DNA of 64,000 bases from Cercospora beticola (lineage: Eukaryota; Ascomycota; Dothideomycetes; Mycosphaerellales; Mycosphaerellaceae): contig NC_088941.1 of assembly GCF_033473495.1 (NCBI RefSeq), positions 2,852,001 through 2,916,000 on the forward strand, in the 5' to 3' direction. The notes below the pieces were generated by a model. That model saw only the letters and a list, made by a program, of their open reading frames with translations, ran no database searches and was not told the origin of the DNA. Every line of letters begins with the position of its first letter. The first letter of the stretch is position 1. Position numbers and translations under genes: made by a program. Below, piece by piece: positions 42,160-53,433 of this stretch.

Positions 42160-43872
42160 TTAAACCAAACGACAATCTATCGCCCCAATACGCCTCAGCG
42201 GCTGCATTGATGGCAGTGGAGAAAGTACTGGTGGCCGAGGTAGTTCAGGAACGCAGAAGGACAACCCCTCCCCATCATCCTCAGCGCCTTCAACAATTTC
42301 GCCGGTCACCAGCCAGTCAATAATCGCCGATATCGTCTCCTCAGACCCTGGCGCCGACTCACCTTCCCCAGTACCATCCGAGTTGCCCTTGATGCCCATA
42401 ACCGAGGCCTCCTCATCAGCTTCCGCTCCTACACGTTCGAATCTGAACGGCTCTGGCCAAATCTCTTCCAGCAACTTTCCACCTCCATCATACCACTCTT
42501 GCAACCCCTTCTTGAGTTTCGCGGAAAACCGATGCAATCTCAACGAATCCTCCGCCCGTGGCCGATTCCCCGGTTCAAACTCCAAACAATCAGCCATTAA
42601 TTCCATAATTTCCGTCTGGCCCATCGAAGTCGAAGCAGCGAAATCTAGGAAGATTTCAGATTCGGCGTATTGATAGCGTCTGAGGGTTATGAGTTGGTAA
42701 AGGGTTACGCCGAAGGAGAACCAGTCACTGCTGGGGGTCATTCTGGGCGCGTTTTGTAGGATGGTGAGTTGGAGAGAGGGACTAGGGGCGGCTTCGGCGA
42801 GGGAGAAGGTGGCCATGATTGAGGGGCACATGTAGCCGTCTGTGCCGCAGATGTTGGTGCAGGTTGATTCGTGGGAGGAGAGGCCGAAGTCTGCGAGGAG
42901 GATTTGCGGGAGGCCGTGTATGGGTTTGGTGGGGTCGAGGAAGATGTTGCGCTCTTTGATGTCTCGATGGAGGATGGTGGAGTGGTAAGGGTTGCGGGTG
43001 ATTTGATCTGCTGCGGCGTCGTAGGTTTCGCCGTTATGCAGGTAGAGGAGGGCGTCGAGCATGCTGCTAACGTAATGTTGGATGAATTGCACGGGCATGG
43101 ACTTACCAATCGCGGAAAGATGGCGTGCGAAATCCTGGACGTCGCCACCGGAGCAGTACGGAAGGACAATATTGGCGATGCAGAAGGGACCGTTGTGGTC
43201 ATAGTGCACGCTTTCGATGCCGATGATATTCGGATGGACGAGATCTTCGAGTAAGGCTGCTTCGCTGGGCCATTCGGTTTCGTCGCGGACGGGAACTTGC
43301 TTGATGATGAAGAGCTTGGAGGAGATACGTTGTCGGACGAGATGGATTGGTGTGTTGAAGACACCCAGTGCGCCGTTCAGAGTCTTGACGAGCTCGTATG
43401 CTACTGGGAGTCGGTCCGGCACTGGGTCGATTATCGCAGGCAGACTAGGCTCAGAGTCTTTTGAGCTGGGTGTCTCTGTGAGTTTGTCAAGGTCCAAGCT
43501 GACGCCTGCGGCAGCTTGTGTGCCATCGAAGTCAGCGAAGGCGGATATGGCAAGACTTGCAACGCTCGCCACGGGATCCGCCACGACGGGGCCTTTGGGA
43601 TCCTCTGTTTTGGGCACTTCTGTTTTGGGCACTTCTGTTGCGAGCTCTTCTTTTGCGGGCTCTTCTGCTTTGGGCTCCGCTTCTTTATCTTTCTTGTGCC
43701 AGAACCGCCGGTGAGGCCGCTTACCTGTGGCGCTTCTGAACGGAAATGATCTTCGTGTACGAGCGAGTACTGTCGGGCTGATCATTTGCTCATCCTTGGG
43801 ATTCTGGCCTCGACGAAAATGTCCCACCAAAGGAAGACATTCCAAGATCATGTCTTGGGCTAAGTTACGCAT
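42160..43872 (-). CDS. Atypical protein kinase, fungal lineage-specific type
   Basis: Single exon, 570 aa from ATG 43872. A basic, Glu/Lys/Pro-rich N-terminus (about 1-130) holds three copies of PKTE-x-PK. The kinase domain (about 150-460) lacks a proper glycine loop (LNGALGVF) but keeps the lysine (FIIKQV), a HRDIKERNIFL catalytic loop, ADFGLSS and GTDGYMCPS in place of APE. Activity is plausible but ATP binding may be altered. Substrate and pathway are unknown. It is divergent from another atypical kinase that starts 607 nt away, which suggests old duplication. A GTG-initiated extension of four codons is also open. Confidence 0.8.
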   Translation of the reverse strand: MRNLAQDMILECLPLVGHFRRGQNPKDEQMISPTVLARTRRSFPFRSATGKRPHRRFWHKKDKEAEPKAEEPAKEELATEVPKTEVPKTEDPKGPVVADPVASVASLAISAFADFDGTQAAAGVSLDLDKLTETPSSKDSEPSLPAIIDPVPDRLPVAYELVKTLNGALGVFNTPIHLVRQRISSKLFIIKQVPVRDETEWPSEAALLEDLVHPNIIGIESVHYDHNGPFCIANIVLPYCSGGDVQDFARHLSAIGKSMPVQFIQHYVSSMLDALLYLHNGETYDAAADQITRNPYHSTILHRDIKERNIFLDPTKPIHGLPQILLADFGLSSHESTCTNICGTDGYMCPSIMATFSLAEAAPSPSLQLTILQNAPRMTPSSDWFSFGVTLYQLITLRRYQYAESEIFLDFAASTSMGQTEIMELMADCLEFEPGNRPRAEDSLRLHRFSAKLKKGLQEWYDGGGKLLEEIWPEPFRFERVGAEADEEASVMGIKGNSDGTGEGESAPGSEETISAIIDWLVTGEIVEGAEDDGEGLSFCVPELPRPPVLSPLPSMQPLRRIGAIDCRLV

Positions 43873-44478
43873 TTTCTCCGGCACTTACAATTCGCTGGCG
43901 AATGCCTTTTCGCAGGTGGCCCGGCCAGCAGGATAAAATGAATGAAGAGAATAATCAGAATCACAAGACCAGCTTGTGTATCTGCAGCGTCGTCTGAATG
44001 CAAATGATGCCAATTCTCCCAAATGAGAGAGATACGCTAGTTGCATACATTCTGGGCCTGCGAAAGTGTTATAGCGCCGCATATCGCGGATGATGAGGTC
44101 AGACGTCAGACTCTGTCTCCTCTGTCTTTGTGGTAACAATGCGGGACCATGCGCTTTCAGAAACAAAGAAGGTGGCTTTGTTGCACCAACAGACAACGAG
44201 ATATTACGGCCTTGAAGTGCTCCGGACACAAAGGTATTGTCCTTACGACGGGGCCAGGACAAGTGCAATAAGGTTCAAGCATTTCCTATGGATCCGGAAG
44301 AACTTTCGGTCCTCAAAAACAACATTTTCTCGCAAATCAGTGGTTGAGGCCACATCTTGGATAATCACTCGCGGTCCTCACACGGCGTCCTTGAACCTTG
44401 ACTCGCCTCGCAAATATAATCTACCTGCCGGACAGGTTCGATTCCGTAAGTCCCATATCGAACTCCAACACATCCAAG

Positions 44479-45717
44479 ATGGCAAACTCACAAACAACCA
44501 CAGAGCGACATTCGCTCTTCCACCGCAGCAAGATCTTGCTCGTCAGCGCCTTCAGCACTGCTGCATCTACTTCACCTCGCGGAGCTATCAAGGGCAAGAC
44601 ACCGCTTTCCACTATTCAAGCCGAAATAGAGCAGCGTGCACCGCGCTACAGCAAGGACGATGAATACGAAGCCGTCACCACGCTCAAGCTCGAAAGGGGC
44701 ACGCAAGGCGAGGTCCTTGTCAAGAAGTCTCTGAGGTCTGGAAACGTATTCGTTGTCAAGCATACCAAATACAACCGAGCCACAGTGGACAATCGAACAA
44801 TCCTCGATGGTGACCGCAACCACAAAGTCCCCACGGAGGCCGTTATCGTCAAGGATCTACTGAAACCGCACCCCAACGTCGTTGTCGTGCACGACTTCTT
44901 CATGAACAAGAACGCCCCAGGACGATACTTCATCTACATGGATGCCTGCAACGGAGGAGATCTTCACGAACAAATTTGCCACTGGCATCTTCGCAAACAG
45001 ATCGTACCAAAGGTCTTCCTCTATCACTTGATAGTGCAAGTCTCTGACGTGTTCGCATTTCTGCATCACGGCCTTCGTCACTCCACAGGCTCCTGCTACA
45101 CTCAAGACGAAGACCACGAAGCCGTCGTTCATGGGGATATCAAGCTCGAAAACTTCTTTCTAAACTGGTCGTCTCGAAACATCGGTGGCTTGCCAGACAT
45201 TGTCATCGGTGACTTTGGCCACGCCAAACTCCTCTCTGATCCAGAACCTCGTGTTGATTGTGGGACGGAGGGTTGGAACTCACCCACAGTGACGGCGCGC
45301 TACAAGAAGTGCGTGGTTAAGGAGCTCGACTTCCGCCTGACCAGATCCGAAAAGCTCAAAATCTACTACGACATCGGAAAACAACGAAACCTCAGTGACG
45401 ACGTCTACTCCCTTGGCCTCGTTTTTGCAACAGCCGCAAACGACGCTCCTACTCGCGTGTACCCTTCTTGGCCAGTCGGTCAGGACGAGGAAGTTTTGTC
45501 GTTGTCAAGAGAGAATTACCTGCGAGATATCGTGTACGGCTGTTTGCGAGTGGATCCGGAGAAGAGAGTCTCGATGAGTTTCGGCGAGAAGGGAATTCTT
45601 GGCGAGGTGAATCGCATGAGAAGCGCGAGAGATCGACTGCTCGCTCAAGGGGTGAAGATCGATCCAACAGACTGGTTTCGTATTCCTACTCCTACCAGTA
45701 CGGCAAGCACGAAGTGA
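44479..45717 (+). CDS. Atypical protein kinase with HGD catalytic loop
   Basis: Single exon, 412 aa from ATG 44479. After a Ser/Thr-rich leader the kinase domain spans about 65-370: RGTQGEVLVKK as glycine loop, FVVKHT with the lysine, VVHGDIKLENFFL, IGDFGHAKL and CGTEGWNSPT. The catalytic loop has HGD where most kinases have HRD, as in kinases that do not need activation-loop phosphorylation; Asp and Asn are kept, so catalysis is plausible. Family looks fungal and expanded; no pathway can be given. It is paired divergently with the kinase gene at 42160-43872. Confidence 0.8.
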   Translation: MANSQTTTERHSLFHRSKILLVSAFSTAASTSPRGAIKGKTPLSTIQAEIEQRAPRYSKDDEYEAVTTLKLERGTQGEVLVKKSLRSGNVFVVKHTKYNRATVDNRTILDGDRNHKVPTEAVIVKDLLKPHPNVVVVHDFFMNKNAPGRYFIYMDACNGGDLHEQICHWHLRKQIVPKVFLYHLIVQVSDVFAFLHHGLRHSTGSCYTQDEDHEAVVHGDIKLENFFLNWSSRNIGGLPDIVIGDFGHAKLLSDPEPRVDCGTEGWNSPTVTARYKKCVVKELDFRLTRSEKLKIYYDIGKQRNLSDDVYSLGLVFATAANDAPTRVYPSWPVGQDEEVLSLSRENYLRDIVYGCLRVDPEKRVSMSFGEKGILGEVNRMRSARDRLLAQGVKIDPTDWFRIPTPTSTASTK

Positions 45718-46595
45718 GCGGTTCGACGAAACGTTAATGGTGTGCTTCTGAGCATGGCTGGCTAGACGGCTTTTGCATGTAAGACTAATACGTAATAACA
45801 TCAAGCTTGGAATTCACTTTGCACACGTTGATCTTTACTCTCCGTTGTACAATCCACATACTGTGCCTGTCGTGTTGTTTCTCGTCATCGTTCAAATTTC
45901 CATGCCTTCCCTCGTCCCTACCCTCTAGACTCTATTATGTTCTTTGTGTGCAGGCATCCAACGAAACAGAGGACAAAGAGAAGTTCCGCGCGGCGCGAGT
46001 AGGAACGACAAATGAGTGAATCAACACGATACGAACATGGGTAGGGAAGAGGTAAACAGATGGCAAGCTGTATAGATCATGATATTGTCATAAATGCTGT
46101 TTCATTATGCATAATATGCATGGTCTAGTCCTGTTATGCCTATCCAATGATGAATTGAAGAGTCTAAGCCGCCCTGAGGTAGCCTTCTCTGAGCAGACTT
46201 TTGGTACAGGCGCAGGAAGTGCCAGACTTGCCGTCCTCATGTGTCGATTCGTTCACCTGAGCTTCAATTAGCACGATCCCTGGTTCATCATATGTTTGTT
46301 TATGAAGGCGATAAGTGTAAGCAAGATCAGCCGTGATTTCACGCTTTCACCGCATTTGCCGTAGCATCGAAGTGAGCTGGGTATAACGAAATGGTTGTCA
46401 TCATGTAAGTGCGAGGGGTGGCGACATAGAAGTGACCTACCACATCTGAGGGTGTGCTGGGTGCAATATGTGCGGCATGCCCTTGGGTGGCCGGGACTCG
46501 CGGGCGGAGGGAAGCCCACATGGGACCGCCGAAAACGAGTGCTTCTCGAAGCTCAATGCTGTTGACGAGGGTTGTGTCGCGATCGCGGGGAGTTT
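45718..46595. other. Intergenic, about 880 nt between convergent genes
   Basis: This is the 3' flank of the kinase and of the QTRT2-like gene. Short overlapping frames on both strands lack motifs. Near 46080-46130 the sequence is AT-rich with CATAATATGCATGG-type words. No gene supported. Confidence 0.5.
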
Positions 46596-48189
46596 CTAGC
46601 TCTCCTTTTGGGCGAAACCTTGCGCTTGTAGGTCATCCGCGTTGGCGTTCGGGTCTGGCAAAGTAGCTTCAGCGAGCTTCTCTTTGCCATCGTTCAGCAT
46701 CTTGAAAGGCGTGTGGGTTTTGGGATTCCTCTTCTCTTCGCCAGGACCTTGGGACTTGAACTGGTAGCCTCGGATTCTATTCTCCTCATCAGCTATGAGC
46801 TTCGCGGCATGGCTCAGATATCTGTACCTTGGACCTTGTCCGGTCTTTGCGGGCAACAGACTCTCGTACTTTTGCTCGAAGCGCATGACATCGGCTTCAA
46901 AAGTGCCATTTGCGAGCCTTTGCCGAATACTCGCGAAGAACAGGTCCATGATGTGATGGTTATGGATCTGCAGCAGAACCCAGCCAAGCATTTCTTTCGC
47001 CGAGAGTAAGTGTTGCAAATACGCGCGGTGGTGGGTCGTGCAAGCATAGCACTGGCAGCTCTTCGCAAGTGGAGATAGATCGACGGCGTGATCTTCTGAC
47101 CACATATCGATGCCAAGTGGGAGCAACTCGGAGGACTCATGCCCATTGAAATGCGCGCCGTCTCCGTTCGTAGTCGTGTCGGACGAGGGGCCGAAAGTAA
47201 AGTCCAAAGCAATGCCCGCATCGGTCGCAGCGCCGACAAAAGGCACTACCATGACATCTAACCCGCGTTGTATCTGGTAGAGGATGTCTCGCGGTGTCTT
47301 GGGAGCTGCGAAGCTCAAGCGCGGAAGCTGGCCGAGCTCGGCCGGGAGATCTTCCAACGAGTCCAGATCATAAACTGCCAGACCTGATATGTGGTCTGCA
47401 AACTGGCCTGTGAGCTCCTCGATGTAGTACTGCTGCTTGGCGCACGAGACGGGCAGTAGCGATGCAAACAGATGTGCTCTGGCGGCCTTCTCTTCCGATC
47501 GCCGCAAGAAGACTTGCTCTTCAAGCCATGCGATATTCCGATCGGTAGCCTTCTCGATCCTCTTGTTGCCCAGTGCTCGTTCGTATGGAATGTCGCCTAG
47601 ACCAACCAGTATGTCCGCCTGCAAACTTTCCGCCTTTTCCGCATACTCCTCTGATTTGAGTGCCCTGAAGCCCACTGCAGTACAGATCGAGACGGTTTTG
47701 TTGGTATTCGACGTGGCTTCGGGTGCTGGAACCGGCGAGGTCCGTCTGGCACCCAAGACGAGTACAGCGTCGTCTGGAGCAGCGATGAATTTCCTCAGCG
47801 GGGATCCGCCGCCAGGATGCTGGAAGCGATACAGGGGAGGGACATCTTTGGGAGCCCTCTCGATGACTATCACCACACTGTGAGCCTCGTAGTCAGCAAA
47901 TGGGCGCGCTTGGGCGGCAGCGCGAAAAAGGGCACTCACAGTCTTCGAGGGCGATGTACAGCCCGCTGATGTTGGTGTCACGGACGAAGGTGTCCTGGGT
48001 GATATGCGGTACAACGCCGCGGCTGGTGTTAGCGAGGTAATGTGGTGTATCCAATATCCTGCGGCCGGGCAATGCAAGCCGTCCTAAACGAGCTGCGGTG
48101 CCTGTCGATCGGATCACGTGGAACATGTCGTTGGGCAGCTGATGGAGCTTGCCGTTGCCATTGGCATGCCCATTGGAATGTCCGTTCAT
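46596..48189 (-). CDS. qtrt2: Queuine tRNA-ribosyltransferase accessory subunit 2 (QTRT2-like)
   Basis: Exons 48189-47940 and 47866-46596 with a 73 nt intron (GTGAGT...GATAG); 506 aa. The later of two possible acceptors is chosen because it gives ALEDFIERAP and keeps frame. Family marks: AARLGRLALPGR, TPHYLANTSRGVVPH, GLGDIP, and the zinc site CQCYAC followed ~25 residues on by HNHH. The N-terminus has a short Asn/Gly/His repeat. The protein pairs with QTRT1 to exchange guanine for queuine at position 34 of certain tRNAs; the accessory subunit lacks the catalytic Asp set and sits at mitochondria in animals. It is head-to-head with thymidylate kinase, 178 nt apart. Confidence 0.88.
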
Positions 48190-48367
48190 TGTCGAGGCAT
48201 TGTTGGTAATGAACAGGTGATTGTCATCGCGGCAGAGGAATTTTGTCTCAGCGGAAGTGGGCCCGACGCGCCAAGAAAGCACGTCCGAGCCATACCAACG
48301 CGTCTACTCCCACCTGTCCTCTGTGCTCTAACCCCATTTGCACGACTCGACTCAACTCTTTCCTGGA
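48190..48367. promoter_or_regulatory. Compact bidirectional promoter, QTRT2/thymidylate kinase
   Basis: Only 178 nt separate the two divergent start codons, so both promoters must lie here or overlap the first exons. No sharp motif is seen. The inference rests on gene layout alone. Confidence 0.5.
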
Positions 48368-49045
48368 ATGGCAGAAACAGTGTCCGTGACCGGAGACTCC
48401 GGGAGAGGACATCTCATCGTCTTCGAAGGACTGGACAGATCAGGCAAGAGCACACAATGTGCCCGGCTCATTGACCACCTCAAATCTCAAGGACAAAAAG
48501 TGGAATATATGCGTTTCCCGAATCGAGGCACAGTCATTGGCCAAATGATAAACAACTACCTGGTGGGAACCTCGACACAAGAAGACCATGCAATCCACCT
48601 GCTGTTCTCCGCAAATCGCTGGGAGGCGGCAGAAGACATCAAAAAACATTTGCAAGCTGGAACCACAGTCGTAGTCGATAGATACTACTACTCCGGCTGT
48701 GTATACTCCGCGGCAAAGCAGAACCCTGCCATGGATCTCGCTTGGTGTCGGCATCCTGAAGTTGGCTTACCACGACCGGATTTGTGCTTGTTCCTCGATA
48801 TCTCCGCTGAGGACGCTGCAAAGCGGGGAGGTTTCGGCAACGAGAGATACGAGAAGCAGGAAATGCAGGATCGTGTGAGAAGCCTCTTTGCGGAAATGCG
48901 AATGCACGCCGATGAAGCAGAAGACATTGTTACCGTTGATGCTGGGCAGAGTGTGGAGGAAGTCGAGAAAACTATTCATGAAATTGTTGCAACTCGCCTG
49001 TCTAGACCGCCATCGCAGCCATTGCGATATATCAACCCATGGTGA
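48368..49045 (+). CDS. cdc8: Thymidylate kinase (dTMP kinase)
   Basis: Single exon, 225 aa. P-loop FEGLDRSGKST (about 19-29), the DRY-type VVDRYYYSG (about 108-116), RPDLCLFLDI, and a LID KRGGFGNERYE. It transfers phosphate from ATP to dTMP, giving dTDP for DNA synthesis. The ATG at 48368 is the first in frame; upstream in-frame sequence has no ATG. The C-terminal end (RYINPW) is normal for fungal enzymes. Confidence 0.95.
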   Translation: MAETVSVTGDSGRGHLIVFEGLDRSGKSTQCARLIDHLKSQGQKVEYMRFPNRGTVIGQMINNYLVGTSTQEDHAIHLLFSANRWEAAEDIKKHLQAGTTVVVDRYYYSGCVYSAAKQNPAMDLAWCRHPEVGLPRPDLCLFLDISAEDAAKRGGFGNERYEKQEMQDRVRSLFAEMRMHADEAEDIVTVDAGQSVEEVEKTIHEIVATRLSRPPSQPLRYINPW

Positions 49046-49088
49046 GCGCGCATCTAGTCTGGTCTTTCAGTTTGCTGGTACAATCTAT

Positions 49089-50021
49089 CTACAGATTGGC
49101 AGCACCCTCCAAATCATCGACGTTGATCAAGTCAACACCAGCGGCCCACAACAACCTCCAAATGGCATCTCTGTTCGACACGGGCCAGTTTGGCTGATCC
49201 CAGTAACGAACAGCAATACCCTTGCCATGTGCGACCTCGATTTGGCTCTCCAACAAAGCCTGGCTAGTCGCATTCAAGACTCCGTTCCTTACAGTCCCGA
49301 ACTGGCCACTGAACGCGGTGCTCGCAATCTTTGAGACATCCGAAGTGATATTGCTGGAGATTGAGTTGAGCGTCGCCAGTGGAGCATCATAAAACACGTC
49401 TCTCGGACTTTGGCTCTGAACCAGATCGAGTGGCGTACTTCCAGTCCCCACAACAGTTACAGGTCCAGACGTTGTTCCGGTTCCATTGAATGTTGTCAAA
49501 TAACCCGCAGACCTCAGTGGCTCCAGCGCTTTCACGACTTCTGGAAATGCTTCCTCGCCATCAGTCTTGATGTCCACGAACAAGTACAGAGTTTGCCCAG
49601 AGCTGGTATCAAACACTCCATTCTTGGTTGGCAGATCGGAAACATAGCTCGAATTCGGATTTTGTGCTCGCAACACTGACAAGATGGGCTGAACGTAGAG
49701 ACTGTCGAATGTTCGGTACTCTGTCAAGGCTGATTCTTCGTGGCCAACATAGAGTGTGCCATTCTGCAACCACACATCTGCTTCCACGGAAATGGCTCCC
49801 ACGCTCAAGGCTGAGTAGAAAGGAATCGGTCGCCAGTAATCGTTGTGAGAATGAATGGCCTTGGGGATGATGCCTTGCGTCAGATCTGTTGGGTACGTAT
49901 AGTTCTCGCCTTTCTGAGCTCCAGCGAGGATCTTCTGGAGAGGCTGGGACAGTGGGATATCGGATTGTGCGAGTGCGAGACCTGTGCTGGCCGCGAGGAC
50001 GTATAGAATCGACGAAACCAT
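49089..50021 (-). CDS. aim6: Aim6-like secreted PLC-type phosphodiesterase
   Basis: Single exon, 310 aa. A signal peptide (about 1-19, MVSSILYVLAASTGLALAQS) points to the secretory route. The core PKAIHSHNDYWRPIPFYSALSVGAISVEADVW has the two histidine/asparagine and Glu-Asp residues of the PLC-like phosphodiesterase barrel, and the end has GIAVRYWDQPNWPVSNRDAIW and NVDDL. Yeast Aim6 gives altered mitochondrial inheritance when lost, but its reaction is unknown. Several N-glycosylation sequons are present. It is convergent with thymidylate kinase, with a 43 nt gap between stops. Confidence 0.88.
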   Translation of the reverse strand: MVSSILYVLAASTGLALAQSDIPLSQPLQKILAGAQKGENYTYPTDLTQGIIPKAIHSHNDYWRPIPFYSALSVGAISVEADVWLQNGTLYVGHEESALTEYRTFDSLYVQPILSVLRAQNPNSSYVSDLPTKNGVFDTSSGQTLYLFVDIKTDGEEAFPEVVKALEPLRSAGYLTTFNGTGTTSGPVTVVGTGSTPLDLVQSQSPRDVFYDAPLATLNSISSNITSDVSKIASTAFSGQFGTVRNGVLNATSQALLESQIEVAHGKGIAVRYWDQPNWPVSNRDAIWRLLWAAGVDLINVDDLEGAANL

Positions 50022-50092
50022 CTTGACAGACAGGTGGGAGGAGAAATCACGCTTGATCCAGCCCGCATGCGACCTGCGATCACCATTTTATT

Positions 50093-51520
50093 CTATTTCG
50101 TTCTACCGCTGTGGACACTAGCCGGAGTCGTCTCTTCTGCCGCGATATGACGAATCGTCTTGCATTGGTGCTGAGCCAATGGCATTGAGCACGTGGCTGG
50201 CGGTTTGGTGGCTGGCGTGGCACAATTGCTGGGGACGGAACCAGGTCCGGAGCCGATAAGCCGAGCGACGTTCAAGACGCGATTCCCTTTGACACTTCTC
50301 TCAACCAAAATCTCATATCGTTCCACTGGACAGGCTGTAACGTCGAACACCACATTGTCGATCTGACCTCGACGACCGTCCTGGAGGTACGCTTTGGCAT
50401 GAGGTCCCGTCTTCGCAAAGTCTGCCGCACCCAGCGCACCAGCGAACCAGCGAAGACTGGATCTTTACCATCATGGTCTGATCACTTCGACACTTCATCT
50501 GGCGCCAGAAAGACCTGTGATACCTTGACCACAGTCTCTCGTAGCTTCTCGCTGTTGCACCTGTCCCCATGTTTAAGTCGAAAGATCGCGAGCGGCATGC
50601 TGAGCAATTTCCTCACCTCATTCCATTCTCCTGAACCTGGATGGGATGTTCCATGCTGCTTCTGAGATTGATAATCGGCCAGCTGGTATCCATTCCGCAT
50701 GAACGAGATCTTCCTCGTCGGTCGCCAAAATTGCGAGCCGTCTTAGTGGTGTCTAATGAACATGTAGCTCGATATGGGCACGGTCGGCTTGTAAGCAGTC
50801 AGGATTCGTCCGTGTTTGTGTATGGCTGACAAAGAGGAGAATCATGCCCTGCGAGGATGAACTTCTCCGAAGAACCTCAGGCTTGAGGGTAGCAAAGACT
50901 GATCCCCATGACAGAGAAGAGTATCTATGCATTGCAGTCACACGACAGATGAAGAAAGCGACACTGGACTATGTTGCACGCATACAAACGGAATGCTGCG
51001 ATCTTGAAACCCCGCCCATCGGCGCCAGACTTGGCTGCACTCTTGAACTCTGGGTCTTGATACACGAACTCTTGGTCCTCGTCTGCGAGACTGCTCTGGT
51101 ACTGTGCTCCAGCGCTAAGGCCACCAAAGTCCAACCCCTCAGGTTCACGGTGCATACCAAGCGTGTAGCCCTCGAGGAAGGCAGCCATGTAGGGGTCAGA
51201 GTGAAGTGGAGCTCCCTGGGATGGAACGTAAGCGGCCATTCACTCGGACACGGTACGTTTGGCCAGCTTTGGGGTCTCGAATCTGGAATCCTTCATGATG
51301 ATAATGGTGTCGTGGTGCCTTCCACCTTCGGACTTGCCCGGATCTGTGATGTCTGTCAGTCTTTGACCCTCCATGACTCTGAGGCGTTAGCTTCAGCTGT
51401 TGTGTTCAATGTGAAGACCGATTTTCCGTGCAGCATTGAAGCCGTGCTATGTGATCAGAAGAGAGATCGAGGTGATGGAGTTGATGTGGTGGGGCATAGC
51501 TGTTGTGCCCTATAAGCCGC
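50093..51520 (-). other. Unresolved region with coding-looking fragments
   Basis: On the minus strand several pieces look protein-like but do not join cleanly. The frame ending at 50093 includes AKAYLQDGRRGQIDNVVFDVTACPVERYEILVERSVKGNRVLNVARLIGSG. A piece at about 50482-50700 includes FMRNGYQLADYQSQKQHGTSHPGSGEWNEV. A 104-codon frame from ATG 51239 (to 50925) starts MAAYVPSQGAPLHSD, and a 43-codon frame (MEGQRLTDITDPGKSEGG) lies just upstream, in the same frame but cut by a stop. A 223-codon plus-strand frame (50844-51515) covers the same ground but is Cys/Val/Leu-rich and antisense-like. This may be one small multi-exon gene, two small genes or decayed sequence. Confidence 0.3.
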
Positions 51521-52476
51521 ATTGACTCGGAGATCTTGTGAGCAACTCAAGATTTGGCAACCAATCTACTCGGAAAATGCTGTACTCGAATGATCAGCTG
51601 CAGAGCATAAGCAAAGCAGATGGCTAAACGCTACAGCATTGGAGATCGTGAGATAAGTGCATTCATGGACTCTGAATCATCCGGGCCTCTGTCCCGCAGT
51701 GGCACTGCTCTGGGCATCCGTGGGAGCAATCACTCAGCATACTTTCACCTTCCGTAGGATGGAGAGATCTCAACCTCTGCTTCGAGCGCTGATCTGAGGT
51801 GTGCTGAAGACAGGAGGTTGTACAGAGTGGGGAAAGAAGGAGGCGGGCCGTTGGGAGCATGTGATAGGCTACAGATGCAGGCCTGAGGACCGGCCGACAA
51901 TAAGCCAATGACACCTTCCACACCCTTCCAGAGACGGTGCTCAGGACCGAGCATGAGCGTACCAGGGCGGATCTTCATCAAGTGACATGTGAAAGCATGT
52001 GTCAACATCCAAGCCTTGACGGTCATCCACGCAGACGAATCGGACATAGGAAACACCTCTCGTGCAATATTGCATAGCTTTCAGATCGATGTACTGAGGG
52101 TCATTTCCTGCAGGATCTGAATCAATGCGGCTCGCAGCAACGCCGTGGATGGTTGGATCGCATACCAAGCTGCAGCACGCATTACCAGGGATCAACCCGG
52201 AGCTCCGCACCCGATCAAAATAGGAAAATACAGCGTAGCCTGCAGACTAAAGCTGCACATCATGGGAAGCATGTGTGATCAACAGTGGAGTGCCTTTGGG
52301 TTGGGGGGACGCCGTGCAAGCCGAGACTAGAAGAGGAGAAGACAATCTATCCAAGTATTCTTGCGTTCTACGAAAGCATACACATTTTCGTTCGAAGAGC
52401 ATCGCATGTTGCCTCTCGTGACTGACGACAACCAGTAATAATTCAACTTGTGTCTCAAAGACTTCTCGTTAACAAT
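51521..52476. other. Intergenic, about 950 nt
   Basis: Short overlapping frames only. Its right part should contain the promoter of the first SCP2 gene. No repeat or RNA gene seen. Confidence 0.45.
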
Positions 52477-52951
52477 ATGGTGCATCTTGCTGGCGGTACG
52501 TACGCTCGATGGGTGCCCGCAATGAACGCACCGCTATTGACTGACCCCTCAATGCTCAGATCATCCCTCTACGAGGATCTTCGACACCATGCGCGACTGG
52601 CTCGAGGAACACCCAGAGGACGGACAAAAGTCCATTGCAGAGATTGGAGGGATCTTTGCCTTTAAGCTTCTTGGCGACGAGGGCGGAGAGTGGTATGTGG
52701 ATTTGAAGGAAACTGGCACAGTTGGCAAGGGCCTGGCGCCCCAGGGCAAAGCATATGATGTGTTGTTTGAGCTCGATGTTTCTGATTTCGAGCAACTTGC
52801 CGATGAGGAAACAGATGAGGTATCATCGCAACTCACGTCCTCAGGAAGAATGACGGTATCCGGGAAGACAGGACTGGCAGTCCACCTAGACAAGGTATTC
52901 GAGCTGGGTAGAAATGTGCCTAGTTTCGGGACACTGTCTCCTACTAGGTGA
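52477..52951 (+). CDS. SCP2 sterol-carrier protein, tandem copy 1
   Basis: Exons 52477-52495 (MVHLAG...) and 52560-52951 with a 64 nt intron in phase 1, 136 aa. It is a stand-alone SCP2 fold: STRIFDTMRDWLEE, then FAFKLLGDEGGEWYVDLKETG, then the ligand-pocket helix region DVSDFEQLADEE and a C-terminal helix. Compared with the other two copies it has an extended, irregular end (GRNVPSFGTLSPTR in place of a GK stop), and no clear PTS1. SCP2 proteins bind sterols, fatty acids or acyl-CoA and usually act in peroxisomes or cytosol. It shares the intron position with the two copies downstream. Confidence 0.85.
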
Positions 52952-53433
52952 GGGTTTTATGAAATTTAGCATCCTGCGTCGCAACACACACGACAGAGTT
53001 CGCGTTCACAGACCTCCCACGATCATTCTATTGCACACTATTGTCTGCAAAGTTACCGATGATGCTGGTTGTAGGCGCGAGTGATTGATCCACCTAACAG
53101 ACTCAAACGAGAGCACTCGGGTCAGCTCGAGACAACGCAATCTGTCGAAATAGGCAAATGCAACATCGCGACCCGGCCAAAGCCGTAGGCGATCTTGCAT
53201 GTATGATCGAGGTCCAACAGACCAATGATCGGTGGAAAGCTCATCGAATGAGTGTCCGGCGATCCAACAGTGGACGAGAGTAGGTATCGAGCAGATGTAT
53301 TTGGAATCAAGAATGTGCTGAGACATATATAGACCTCCCTCACCAGCACAGACTTTCCGGACTGTCGTAGCTGATAACACCCAATTATCATCTATCCGAC
53401 TTATACCACACAACAAAATCCAACATAGCAAAC

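Noticed and set aside
50844..51515. A 223-codon plus-strand open frame
   Set aside because: It is antisense to a more protein-like minus frame (from 51239), is rich in Cys, Val and Leu and has no motif; more likely a shadow.
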